This document shows, piece after piece, positions 26,935 through 36,850 of a stretch of DNA of 64,000 nt. The stretch's first letter is position 1. Every line of letters starts with the position of its first letter. The stretch spans positions 57,895 to 121,894 of the forward strand of contig QHVT01000020.1 of the NCBI GenBank assembly GCA_003223645.1. Reading direction: 5' to 3'. This DNA is from Acidobacteriota bacterium. Lineage in GTDB: Bacteria > Acidobacteriota > Thermoanaerobaculia > Gp7-AA8. Both the position numbers and the translations under genes were made by a program. A model generated the notes under the pieces. It saw nothing but the letters and a program-made list of their open reading frames with translations. It did not search any database and had not been told where the DNA came from.

Positions 26935-26951
26935 ATTACCCGCCAGGTAAT
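26935..26951. promoter_or_regulatory. Operator palindrome, copy 2 (ATTACC-CGCCA-GGTAAT)
   Basis: Second copy of the 17-bp site, with 6-bp outer arms intact, 34 bp upstream of ATG 26900. The flank on the gene side (CACGATCGGTCCGGCGGCGC on the plus strand) is identical to that of copy 1. Confidence 0.75.
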
Positions 26952-26971
26952 CGAAGCCGGAGCGAACGTAG

Positions 26972-27068
26972 TTGTGGTGACCGCTGCCTCAGCGGTCACA
27001 GCGCCGCCCATGGCGGCGCCAGCGGCGCTTCGCGCCGCCGCGACCGCTGAGGGCAGCGGTCGCCACAT
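26972..27068. repeat. Palindromic repeat, family C copy 2
   Basis: Arms tgtggtgaccgctgcctcag and gctgagggcagcggtcgccaca, inner ggcgccagcggcgcttcg. Very similar to 3757-3856. Confidence 0.85.
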
Positions 27069-27083
27069 GAAGCAGCGCATGGA

Positions 27084-29207
27084 TCATCGCATCCAGAACT
27101 CCGCTCCGTTTTCACTGAACGCGGGGCGGAAGTGTTCCTGGATGTAGCGCCACACGAGCGGCGCGCGTGCGGAGTTGGGGATGTTGTCGACGTGGGTGAT
27201 GCCGCCGGGGAAGAGGATGAGCACCGCGCGTACGCGGCGATTGTGCTCGAGCGCGGCGATGATCTCCCGCTGCGTCGACTCGCGCTCGCTCATCGCGACT
27301 TCGATCATGCGCGACGGTGAGTCGCGGTCGAAGATGTAGTGGAGCGAGCCGGCGCCGGCGAAGTCGTAGAACGTTTCGTTGGGACGCAGCTGCGTGGTGA
27401 GAAAGCGTTGCGCGGATGCGAGCGCCTTCGCGGTTGCGGGGTTCATGACGGCACCGCGTGCTCGCGGGGTTCCGCGGTATTCGACGAAGCCGGAGGCGAC
27501 AATGCCGTGTGCGCGGCGCAGCGGCGTGGCGACGTCGAAGAGATGGGTCGTCGGTTTCGCGATGAGCGCGACGATGATCGAGAGTGCAATCGCCAACGCT
27601 CGCGAGTGGCGTCGCGCCGCGACGATCGCGCCGATGAGGAACGGCGCGATTGCGAATGCGAAGTAGTCGTGCTGGCGGACGACGTACGTCGCGCCGGCGA
27701 GGGCGATCCATGCGGCGACGAGCCAGACGGCGTCGCTGCGCCGCGCGCGCAGCGGCGAGAGCGTGAGCGCGACGGTCGCGCCGATGAGCGCGACGAACCA
27801 GAACAGGCCGGCGAGTGTGTTCGCGTCGCCGACGTACGCGATGATGCCGCCGAGGGTGTGCAGTCCGTGCGGGATGTCGATCGGGCCTGTCACGTACACG
27901 CTGCTCGCACCGAGCACTTCGGCGAAGGTCGCGTGGAAGAAGTCGTCGAGGATTCCGAAGAGCGCGAAGATCGCGACGATCGGAAGCGCGGCGATGCCGA
28001 CGCCGATGAGAAACGGACGAATGGCGCGCGCGCGGATCGCGGCAAACGTTGCGACGCATGCGCTGAAGATGGCGAAGTCGACGCTCGTGATCGCGGCGAC
28101 GACGAGCAGGATTCCGGCGACGAGAAACCAGCGCCGCGCGCGGAGGCGCGTACCGGCGACGGCGCACGCAAGCGCGAGCAGCGCGGGGACGATGCGGAAG
28201 AAGATCGCGTTGAACGGAAAGAGCGCGAGCGAGAGAAAGACCGAGAGCAGCGCGAGCTCCGCGCTCGTCGTCGCGGCGAGCGCGACGAAGTAGACGGCCA
28301 TGATCGAGAGCGCGCCGAGGACCTGGCGGGTCTTGAGGATTTCGCCGAGGTCGTCGCCGAGCGTCTTCATCACCGCGACATCGAGCAAGCCGTCGGCGAG
28401 CAGGCCGTGCATCGGGACGATGTCGCGATACGGGCGCTCGCCGCGATTCATCTCCGAGGCGGGGAGGAGGGAATGCGCGTCTTCGAAAACGTCGAGGATT
28501 GGTGGGTTCCAGCCGACGAGCGCCATCGTGTATGCGGCGGCGGCGATGGGAAAGAAGACGTAGGTTTTGATTTTTGAAAGCGGCAGCGTGGCTGCCGCAG
28601 TCCAAAGGAGGATCCACAGCACCGCGAGAATGCCGGCCCAGCGCGGTTCGAAGAATCCGATTTGAAAGATGAACGCGAGCGGCGCGGCGGCGAAGGCGCG
28701 TGCCGGTCGCAGGAGGCGCAGCGCGAAGAGGATGATGGCGGCGCGAAGGAACGTCGCGGCCGCGGTGCCTCCGAAGTTCAGGTCGAGGAACGCGAAGTAG
28801 AGCGCGAAGAGCGTTGGAATCAGCACGACGTCCGCGCGCGTGAAATGCGGATCGAGGCGGCGCAGGAACACGATCGCGGTCGCGACGACTCCGTGCAGCA
28901 ACACGTGACGGACGTTGCCGAACGTCATCAGCGTCAGCGGCGCGCTCGCCAGCGCGATCGCGCACGACCACGCCACCCAGCGGCGCTCAGCGATGACGGG
29001 CGCGAATCGCCCGAAGATGAGCGTGATGATCGCCGGGACGAGAATGATCAACAGAAGCTGCGCGGCATTGATCGACGCGCTCAAGCCGATCGCCTTCATC
29101 GCGCCCGGCAAATCATCCGGCGACGCAGGTCGCACGACGCGCGGCATCATCCCGATCGCCAGCGCGAGTCCCCAAATCGCGATCGATGTGCGAACGACCG
29201 ATTTCAC
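27084..29207 (-). CDS. Polytopic membrane protein, possible glycosyltransferase-like (function unknown)
   Basis: 707 residues from GTG with about 13 hydrophobic segments and a ~130-residue soluble C-terminal domain (RFLTTQLRPNETFYDFAGAG, then VLILFPGGITHVDN). The layout (many helices, conserved RPYRDIVPMHG loop, C-terminal periplasmic domain) resembles GT-C or ArnT/PMT-like membrane proteins, but the catalytic motif is not certain. A family E repeat (28576-28608) lies inside the frame and encodes WTAAATLPLSK within a transmembrane loop. Confidence 0.65.
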   Translation of the reverse strand: MKSVVRTSIAIWGLALAIGMMPRVVRPASPDDLPGAMKAIGLSASINAAQLLLIILVPAIITLIFGRFAPVIAERRWVAWSCAIALASAPLTLMTFGNVRHVLLHGVVATAIVFLRRLDPHFTRADVVLIPTLFALYFAFLDLNFGGTAAATFLRAAIILFALRLLRPARAFAAAPLAFIFQIGFFEPRWAGILAVLWILLWTAAATLPLSKIKTYVFFPIAAAAYTMALVGWNPPILDVFEDAHSLLPASEMNRGERPYRDIVPMHGLLADGLLDVAVMKTLGDDLGEILKTRQVLGALSIMAVYFVALAATTSAELALLSVFLSLALFPFNAIFFRIVPALLALACAVAGTRLRARRWFLVAGILLVVAAITSVDFAIFSACVATFAAIRARAIRPFLIGVGIAALPIVAIFALFGILDDFFHATFAEVLGASSVYVTGPIDIPHGLHTLGGIIAYVGDANTLAGLFWFVALIGATVALTLSPLRARRSDAVWLVAAWIALAGATYVVRQHDYFAFAIAPFLIGAIVAARRHSRALAIALSIIVALIAKPTTHLFDVATPLRRAHGIVASGFVEYRGTPRARGAVMNPATAKALASAQRFLTTQLRPNETFYDFAGAGSLHYIFDRDSPSRMIEVAMSERESTQREIIAALEHNRRVRAVLILFPGGITHVDNIPNSARAPLVWRYIQEHFRPAFSENGAEFWMR
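28576..28608. repeat. Half copy of palindromic repeat family E inside a coding region
   Basis: gaaagcggcagcgtggctgc then cgcagtccaaag, matching the right arm of family E at 23646-23722. Translated in frame as part of the membrane protein at 27084-29207. Confidence 0.75.
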
Positions 29208-29351
29208 GCGCGCGGATTGTACGAGACGTTAGCGGAACGCCGCCGGTTCCGCGAGCGGCAAAAAGCGTGATAACCCGTTCGCTGCATCGGGCGCACCATT
29301 CGCTGCATCGTTGATGTCGGATCGTCAGCTCGTCACTACGCTCCTCATCGC

Positions 29352-29765
29352 GTGAAAGCTGTTCTCGTTTTTCTCCTGATGATGGCGGCGGGCTGCGGCG
29401 AGTCGCCGCGGCCCGTCGTCAGCAACGGCGCCGCGCTGTTTCGCGAAAACGGCTGCGCGACCTGCCACGGCGCGCGAGGACGCGGCGACGGCCCGTCGGC
29501 GCGCGGAACGGCGATCCATCCGCGCAATCTCTCCGACCGCAATTCGTATCGCAACGGCGCGTCCGCCGAAGCCATCGCCAGGACGATCGCGGGCGGCATT
29601 CGCAACGCGGACGGCAGCGGCATGCCGGCGTTCGCGCACATTCCGGCAGACGAGCGCCGCGCGATCGCGGAGTTCATCGTCACCCTGCAAAGGAGAGCGG
29701 GCGTCCCGCCCGCCCTACGGGAGGCGGGCGAGACGCCCGCACTCCTACGAAAGGACAAATCATGA
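29352..29765 (+). CDS. Class I cytochrome c, lipoprotein-type
   Basis: 137 residues from GTG. Lipobox MAAGC (Cys15) gives a membrane-anchored periplasmic protein. Haem-binding CATCH (C35, C38, H39); Met in GSGMPAFA is the likely sixth ligand. The last ~26 residues (after FIVTLQ: RRAGVPPALREAGETPALL) are encoded by a family B palindrome and are not part of the cytochrome fold. First gene of a copper-linked operon; its stop overlaps the next start (ATGA). Confidence 0.88.
   Translation: MKAVLVFLLMMAAGCGESPRPVVSNGAALFRENGCATCHGARGRGDGPSARGTAIHPRNLSDRNSYRNGASAEAIARTIAGGIRNADGSGMPAFAHIPADERRAIAEFIVTLQRRAGVPPALREAGETPALLRKDKS
29692..29746. repeat. Palindromic repeat, family B copy 3, encoding the cytochrome c C-terminus
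   Basis: ggagagcgggcgtcccgccc facing gggcgagacgcccgcactcc. It lies wholly in frame at the 3' end of the cytochrome c gene. Confidence 0.8.
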
Positions 29766-30175
29766 TTCTCGGACTCGTACTCGCCTTCCTGATGGCCGCG
29801 CCAAGCGCATCGAAGATCACAGTCAGCGATGCGTGGGTGATGGCGCCGATCGGCAAGCAGCCGATGACCGCGGGCTTTCTCACGCTGCACAACAGCGGCG
29901 CGGACAGCGCGCTCACCGGCGCGAGCTGCGACGCGATCAAGGATCTCGAGCTGCACAAGATGGAAGAGTCGGGCGGGAAGATGCGCATGACCATGGTCGA
30001 GCGCATCGCGCTGCCGTCGGGCGAAGACGTGCGGCTGCACCCCGGCGGACTGCATTTGATGATGATCGGCTTCACGCGTCCGATCAAAGAAGGCGACGTG
30101 CTGGTTGTGCGGCTGCGCTTCGCCGACGGATCGACCGCCGACGTGAAGATGCCGGTGCGAAAGAGGGAGGCATGA
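29762..30175 (+). CDS. Periplasmic copper chaperone PCu(A)C
   Basis: 137 residues with a hydrophobic signal (ILGLVLAFLMAAPSA). The copper site pattern H(M)x10Mx21HxM is visible: ELHKME (H65), M76, then GLHLMMIG (H98, M100). PCu(A)C delivers Cu(I) to the CuA or CuB site of cytochrome oxidases together with Sco. It overlaps the Sco gene by 4 bp. Confidence 0.92.
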   Translation: MILGLVLAFLMAAPSASKITVSDAWVMAPIGKQPMTAGFLTLHNSGADSALTGASCDAIKDLELHKMEESGGKMRMTMVERIALPSGEDVRLHPGGLHLMMIGFTRPIKEGDVLVVRLRFADGSTADVKMPVRKREA

Positions 30176-30723
30176 TGCGCAGAGCTCTCGCCGCAACGCT
30201 GCTCAGTCTCGCCGCGTGGTCGTGCGCAAACGCGCCCGTTCCGAATCGCGGCGGCGACTTCACGCTCATCAACCAGGACGGACAGCGGATGTCGCTGCAC
30301 GACCTGAAAGGAAAAAGCGTGCTGCTCTTCTTCGGCTACACGCATTGTCCCGACGCGTGCCCGACGATGCTCTCGAAGCTGACGCGCGTCTACCGCCTCC
30401 TGGGCGATCAGAAGAAGCTCGTGCAGACCGTGTTCGTGAGCGTCGATCCCGACCGAGACTCGCCGTCCTCGCTGAAAGAGTACCTGTCGAATTTCTCGAT
30501 TCCCGTCATCGGCATGACCGGACCGAAAGCGAGGATCGACCAGGCGATCAGCGCATACGGCGGCAGCTACGAGATCACGCCGTCGAAGTCGGCCGCGGGG
30601 CCGGCGGTCGCGCACACGACGTGGCTGTATCTCATCGACAAAGAGGGACAGCTGCGAGCGCAATTCGAGCCGGGCGAAGACGCGGAGAAGATCGCGGGCT
30701 TCGTGCGGCAGGTCACGGATTGA
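30172..30723 (+). CDS. Sco1/SenC family copper-delivery protein
   Basis: 183 residues. Signal or lipoprotein-like N-terminus (LAATLLSLAAWSCANA). Thioredoxin-like fold with CPDACP (C59, C63) and a distal His in VAHTTWLYLID, the three Cu ligands of Sco proteins; SVDPDRDSP is another family hallmark. Acts with PCu(A)C in cytochrome oxidase CuA assembly. Confidence 0.93.
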   Translation: MMRRALAATLLSLAAWSCANAPVPNRGGDFTLINQDGQRMSLHDLKGKSVLLFFGYTHCPDACPTMLSKLTRVYRLLGDQKKLVQTVFVSVDPDRDSPSSLKEYLSNFSIPVIGMTGPKARIDQAISAYGGSYEITPSKSAAGPAVAHTTWLYLIDKEGQLRAQFEPGEDAEKIAGFVRQVTD

Positions 30724-30725
30724 CC

Positions 30726-31379
30726 ATGGACCGGCGCGTCTTCTTCGGCACGCTGACCGGTGCAACTGCGTTGGGAGCAATCATGCTGGCGAGCAAACGA
30801 GAGATCACCGGACCGGTCAACGTCGCGGTCGTGATGACCGAAGGCGCGACAGTGATCGATTTCGCGGGACCGTGGGAAGTGTTTCAGGACGTCGATCACT
30901 CACCCGGCTTTCATCTCTACACGGTCGGCGATTCGACGGAGATGATTCGTGCAACCGCGGGGTTGCAGATCGTGCCGTCGTACACGTATGCGACGGCGCC
31001 GCCGCCGCGGATCGTCGTCGCCGGTGCGCAGTCGGGGCGCTCGCCGGAGCTGCTGGAGTGGCTGCGCCGCGTGTCGAAGACGGCTGACCTCATGATGTCG
31101 GTCTGCACCGGCGCGTTTTTGTACGGAGCGGCGGGACTGCTCGACGGCCTCAGCGCGACGACGCATCACGACTTCTACGATGAATTCGCGCGGCGATTTC
31201 CGAAGGTGAAGCTCGTGCGCAACCGCCGCTTCGTGGAGAGCGAGCGCGTGATCACCGCGGGCGGACTCACGTCCGGAATCGACTGCGCGCTTCACGTCGT
31301 CGCGCGCTACTTCGGCGACGACGTCGCCGCGCGGACGGCCGAGTACATGGAGTACCAGTCGACCGCCTGGCGCACGTGA
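30726..31379 (+). CDS. DJ-1/PfpI family protein with Tat-like N-terminus
   Basis: 217 residues. The N-terminus MDRRVFFGTLTGATALG looks like a Tat or hydrophobic anchor, so it may be periplasmic, which is unusual for the family. The DJ-1/PfpI fold is seen as VAVVMTEGATVIDFAGPWEV, RIVVAGAQSG and nucleophile elbow MSVCTGAFLYGAAGLL (Cys), with GGLTSGIDCALHVV. Resembles the N-terminal domain of GlxA/FtrA regulators and isonitrile hydratases. It starts 3 bp after sco. Confidence 0.85.
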   Translation: MDRRVFFGTLTGATALGAIMLASKREITGPVNVAVVMTEGATVIDFAGPWEVFQDVDHSPGFHLYTVGDSTEMIRATAGLQIVPSYTYATAPPPRIVVAGAQSGRSPELLEWLRRVSKTADLMMSVCTGAFLYGAAGLLDGLSATTHHDFYDEFARRFPKVKLVRNRRFVESERVITAGGLTSGIDCALHVVARYFGDDVAARTAEYMEYQSTAWRT

Positions 31380-31783
31380 TGCGGCGCGCGTCGACATCGC
31401 TCCTCGCGGCGCTCGCGGGAGTCTTCGCGCTTGCGGCTTTTCTCGATCGCGTTCCCGTAGCGCGGAGGGCAACGCCTCCCGCGCTTTGCAAACCGGCGAT
31501 GACGGAGCACGAGCATGCGGCGTCGCATCGAGGCGTCCACCAACACGGTGCGCATGCGGCGTCGCATCGAGGCGTCCATCAACACGCTGCGCATGCGGCC
31601 GAGCATCACGCGATGCATGCGGAGCATCAGCATTCGCAGCAGCATGAGCATCACGTACACGACCAGCTATTGCCGATGGAATTCGAATCGTTAGCGATCG
31701 ACATTCCTCATTCGCCCGCGGAGATTCTCAAACAGGATGCGTTTGATTCGCCGGTCGCTTATGCCGAGGTCACGAACCACTGA
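31379..31783 (+). CDS. Histidine-rich exported protein of the copper operon
   Basis: 134 residues from ATG 31379 (TGATG overlap with the upstream stop). Hydrophobic N-terminus, then ~60 residues very rich in His, including two 13-residue tandem units (AASHRGVHQHGAH, AASHRGVHQHAAH). The tail (EFESLAIDIPHSPAEILKQD) is conserved-looking. Likely a metal buffer in the periplasm; inferred from composition and its place after the Sco, PCu(A)C and DJ-1 genes. Confidence 0.65.
   Translation: MRRASTSLLAALAGVFALAAFLDRVPVARRATPPALCKPAMTEHEHAASHRGVHQHGAHAASHRGVHQHAAHAAEHHAMHAEHQHSQQHEHHVHDQLLPMEFESLAIDIPHSPAEILKQDAFDSPVAYAEVTNH
31514..31591 (+). repeat. Two tandem 39-bp units in the His-rich gene
   Basis: Each unit begins catgcggcgtcgcatcgagg and the two differ at 2 of 39 positions. 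A shorter diverged remnant follows. Copy-number change would stay in frame. Confidence 0.85.
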
Positions 31784-32526
31784 AGCGCATCCGCCCGAAT
31801 AATCTCCGGCACTTCGTGATCGCCTTCGAAGATCTTGAATTTCACGTCGTAGCCGGCGTTCATCAGGATCTTCGCAATGCGGCGGCCGCATTTGTCGATC
31901 GGCAGAATCGTGTCGTTCAATCCGTGGGAGAGGAAGATGCGCGGCATTCCGATGGGGCGGCCGGCGAGGTGGAGAAACCCCGGGGAAAATGCGGCGACGG
32001 AGGAGAACAAGTCGCCGTTCATCAGTCCCCACGATAATGCGGCGGACGCGCCGTCGGAGAATCCGGTCGCGGCAATCCGCTTCGCGTCGATCGAATAGTG
32101 GGCGAAGATTTTGTTCAATGCGCGGTCGATGAACGCGAGGTCGTCGGTCTCGTCGCCGAAGACGACGCCCCACGTCTGCTCGCGCGAGTCGGGCGCGAGC
32201 ACGATGACGCCGGCTTTGTCGGCGTGCGTGAGCCAGCGTTGAATGCCGCGCTGTCCGTTTCCGGTTGCGCCGTGCAGATACAGCATCAGCGGTGCATTCG
32301 GCTTCGCGGACGGAGGGACGTAGTAATAGCCGTCGCGATCGTTGGCGAGTCCGAGGCGTTCGAGTTTTTGGGAGGGGACCGTGGGTGGGGGCGGGGTGTG
32401 AGGGCGGGCGTGGAGGTAATCGTCCGAGTCGCCGTCGGCCGTCAATACGGGCTCGGGCTTTTGTGCGCAGACCGCCAACAGGAGCGGCGTCGCCGCGAGG
32501 AACGACCGGCGGGTGAAGTCAGGCAT
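31759..32526 (-). CDS. Tat-exported alpha/beta-hydrolase (PHB depolymerase/esterase-like)
   Basis: 255 residues. The N-terminus DFTRRSFLAATPLLLAV is a Tat signal, possibly with a lipobox Cys. LMLYLHGATGNG forms the oxyanion loop; GFSDGASAAL is the nucleophile elbow; SHGLNDTILPI (Asp) and EGDHEVPE (His) complete the triad. Convergent with the His-rich gene, overlapping it by 25 bp. Confidence 0.85.
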   Translation of the reverse strand: MPDFTRRSFLAATPLLLAVCAQKPEPVLTADGDSDDYLHARPHTPPPPTVPSQKLERLGLANDRDGYYYVPPSAKPNAPLMLYLHGATGNGQRGIQRWLTHADKAGVIVLAPDSREQTWGVVFGDETDDLAFIDRALNKIFAHYSIDAKRIAATGFSDGASAALSWGLMNGDLFSSVAAFSPGFLHLAGRPIGMPRIFLSHGLNDTILPIDKCGRRIAKILMNAGYDVKFKIFEGDHEVPEIIRADALQWFVTSA

Positions 32527-33406
32527 GCCGCTCTAATGCCGCGCGGTCCCAATTCCCACAATCAGCGGCGGCATTGTAGGTGTCTTCACAGAACATCCGC
32601 AGCGTGGCTTCGGGATCGCTCGCATTGCCCACCGCGTCATAAGGCAGATAAAAACCGCCTAAGGGCTCGTTATAAAAAGCCTCGTTCGGTCGGATTTTCG
32701 CTGCACGAAATCCCTGCGGCTCGGGCGCCGCGTAGCTGTAATAGCTCGCTTCGCTGCGATCATCGCCCGGCCACCAGCCGACGCTGCTCACCTCGTGCGA
32801 GTACGCCTCGCGCGTCATTGCATCCACTTCCGCCCTCTCCGGCGCGGGACGTCCCGAAAATCGCGTGACGGCCAGATCGAAACTCCCCCAGAAAAAATGG
32901 ACGGGACTGCATTTGCCGATGAATGCGGACCGGAATTTCGTGAAAACGTCCGCACTGAGCGCAAGCGCGCGCCAAAAGCGCTCGACGAATTCCCGGTCAT
33001 AAGAGCGATGCACGTCATCGCGCTCGAACGGAATCGGTTCGGCGACCTCAGAAGGTGTGGTGTAGATCCTGACCGGTACATGGAGCTCATCGAGCGCCTG
33101 CATGGTCTCGCCATAAAACTGCGCGACCGTCTTCGGCTCCAATGAGATCACTTTCTCCGCGCCGTCGCTGACACGAATGCGCAACACGTGCGCGACAAAA
33201 TCGAAATCGATCGCCAGCCAGCGGTCGCCGTGATACATCGTCGACGTCGTCAGTCCGCGGGCCGTGACGTACAGCGTCACGTTCCACCAGTGATTGATGA
33301 GTGGCGTCAATTTCAAGCGGATCTTGCCGACGACTTGTGTCCACATGTGCAGCGTGTCGCGGGTGTCGCGCCATGCGGAGAGCGGCAAGTCCGGCCAGTT
33401 CGTCAT
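32519..33406 (-). CDS. DUF5996 family protein
   Basis: 295 residues. Segments WPDLPLSAWRDTRDTLHMWT, LINHWWNVTLYVTARGL, FFWGSFDLAVTRFSGR and SVGWWPGDDR are those of the DUF5996 family of soluble proteins with no known function. The stop overlaps the start of the hydrolase at 32526 by 8 bp, suggesting co-transcription. Confidence 0.75.
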   Translation of the reverse strand: MTNWPDLPLSAWRDTRDTLHMWTQVVGKIRLKLTPLINHWWNVTLYVTARGLTTSTMYHGDRWLAIDFDFVAHVLRIRVSDGAEKVISLEPKTVAQFYGETMQALDELHVPVRIYTTPSEVAEPIPFERDDVHRSYDREFVERFWRALALSADVFTKFRSAFIGKCSPVHFFWGSFDLAVTRFSGRPAPERAEVDAMTREAYSHEVSSVGWWPGDDRSEASYYSYAAPEPQGFRAAKIRPNEAFYNEPLGGFYLPYDAVGNASDPEATLRMFCEDTYNAAADCGNWDRAALERHA

Positions 33407-33410
33407 CGGG

Positions 33411-33890
33411 TCATCCTACTCTCCACGGACTCGTGCCGCGCGGCTGCCGGTACCAGCCCGGATCCTTGTTGTAATCGATGTCGTCGCGAATCTTCAGGAC
33501 GGTGAACATGCCGCCCATTTCGATCTCGCCGTACGGTCCGCTCGCGCCCTTCATCGGAATGCTGTTGCGCGGCACGCCCATCATGGGCAAGTGCGCCGAC
33601 ATGCCGCCCATGCCGCTCGTGCCCATCACCATCGTTCCGGGCGTGAGCTCATTGAGGCGCTGTTGCGTCGACGCCGGATCGATGCCGATCAAGTTCGGCA
33701 GGTCGTGTCCCATCTGATTCATCACGTGATGGGTCTTGTGGCAGTGCAGCGCCCAATCGCCGGGATTGTCGGCGACGAACTCGATGTCGCGCGCGGTTCC
33801 GACCGGCACGTTGACCGTATTGATGCCCCACCACGCCGACGCCGGCAGCGGCCCGGCCTCGGTGCCGGTGATGTAGAACTTGCGCGGCGT
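33411..33890 (-). pseudogene. Multicopper oxidase (CopA-type), C-terminal remnant
   Basis: About 160 residues match the last cupredoxin domain: KFYITGTEAGPLPASAWW, VPVGTARDIEFVADNPGDWA, then LHCHKTHHVMNQMGHDLP with the HCHxxxH...M copper ligands, and a family-like tail (MFTVLKIRDDIDY). Everything upstream, including the other copper sites, is missing. At about 33882-33893 the sequence switches to a TolC-like gene in a different frame, so there is no intact start. Confidence 0.85.
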
Positions 33891-34251
33891 CGAAGGCGAT
33901 GCGTCCGATCGTGCGGCGCCGTGAGAGTCGCAGAAGATCGACGAGCGACTGCGCAACGCGGACTTCGAACGGGCGATACGGCCGCGCGGGGAAACGCAGT
34001 TCGGTCTCGAGCAGCGGATTCGCGATCGTGCTCGCCTCGATGAGATCGGCGCGCGCGATGCCGAGGCCCGCGAGCGCGACCTGCACGCGCGGATTGTTCG
34101 TCATCGCGAACGCGACCGCCTGGTCGGCGGTGAGCTCGTGTGTGAGATCGACGCTCGCGTGCGTGTCGATTCCGGGGATCTGCACGTCGCGCGGCACGCT
34201 CACGCACGACGCGATGAGCGCCAGCGCGGCGAGGAATGGGTAGTTTTTCAT
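33891..34251 (-). pseudogene. Outer membrane efflux protein (TolC/CusC-like), N-terminal remnant
   Basis: Start ATG 34251, 7 nt after GGAGT, and lipoprotein signal FLAALALIASC. About 120 residues match the TolC family N-terminus (LTADQAVAFAMTNNPRVQVA, NPLLETELRFPARPYRPFEV, AQSLVDLLRLSRRRTIGRIA). The family sequence stops at FDA and continues out of frame into the multicopper oxidase remnant. The junction has GC-rich microhomology (gacgccgcgc), consistent with a deletion between two genes of the same copper operon, or with an assembly join. Confidence 0.8.
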
Positions 34252-34273
34252 TGTGGGTACTCCGTTGGTTCTA

Positions 34274-34342
34274 TGGAGCGGCGGCCGCTTCGGCCGCCGA
34301 GTCATCGCGAGGATCCGGCGGCCGAAGCGGCCGCCGCTCCAC
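34274..34342. repeat. Palindromic repeat, family D copy 2
   Basis: Arms tggagcggcggccgcttcgg and cgaagcggccgccgctcca around gtcatcgcgaggatc; close to the copy at 15292-15357. Confidence 0.85.
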
Positions 34343-34369
34343 CGGACGGGAGCAGGTGGGGAGATTCGA

Positions 34370-34750
34370 TCAGATGCGGAAGGTTTCGACGAGGAGGTGC
34401 AGTCCCACGTCGCGATCGCAACGCAACGCGCCCTGCGAGATGAAACTGCGATACGCGGCGGGCGTGACGATCGGATCGGTGGGTTGTGCAGTGATCGATG
34501 CGAGGCTCGTCGTTGACGGCGAGACGCCGGTGATTCGCTTCACCGGCGCCGGTTTCATCGTCGGATTTGCCGGGGCTTCGCGATGTTCGTCGCCGGCCAT
34601 CGCGTTCATCGCGGCGTGGCAGAGCGGCATCAGCTTGTGCGCCATCTGGTGAAACGGCAGCGCGCAGCAGCCGAAGTGCATCACAATCGCCACCACCGTC
34701 GGAACGCCGGCTGCGGCGAGCGCGGCGGCGGCGAAGAAGGCTTTCTTCAT
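34370..34750 (-). CDS. Small exported Cys/His/Met-containing protein of the copper region
   Basis: 126 residues from ATG 34750 (MKKAFFAAAALAAAGVPTVV). The segment HFGCCALPFHQMAHKLMPLC, followed by HAAM, holds closely spaced Cys, His and Met residues suited to binding copper. No family recognised. It lies between the TolC remnant and the copper ATPase gene on the same strand. Confidence 0.6.
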   Translation of the reverse strand: MKKAFFAAAALAAAGVPTVVAIVMHFGCCALPFHQMAHKLMPLCHAAMNAMAGDEHREAPANPTMKPAPVKRITGVSPSTTSLASITAQPTDPIVTPAAYRSFISQGALRCDRDVGLHLLVETFRI

Positions 34751-34761
34751 CTCACGGGAAA

Positions 34762-34858
34762 CCGTCATCCTGAGCCGCGGAGACGGCGAAGGATCTCGAA
34801 ATGCGCAACGTCTCCGTAACTAGAGATCCTTCGGCGTCTCCGCGCCTCAGGATGACGG

Positions 34859-34859
<1 letters not shown>
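34762..34859. repeat. Palindromic repeat, family A copy 2
   Basis: ccgtcatcctgagccgcgga facing ccgcgcctcaggatgacgg, with gacggcgaaggatctc facing gagatccttcggcgtc. It fills the gap between the copper ATPase stop and the small exported protein gene. Confidence 0.85.
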
Positions 34860-36793
<1,934 letters not shown>

Positions 36794-36850
36794 CGGGTCT
36801 CCTTTTACAACAGGAAGACGCAATGCCCGTTCAGACATTACAGTGATGCG
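36794..36850. promoter_or_regulatory. Divergent promoter region between the copper ATPase and CorE-like sigma genes
   Basis: 57 bp containing the ATPase ribosome binding site and the start region of the sigma factor. A shared control region for copper response is inferred from the gene pair; no defined -35/-10 pair could be assigned. Confidence 0.4.
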
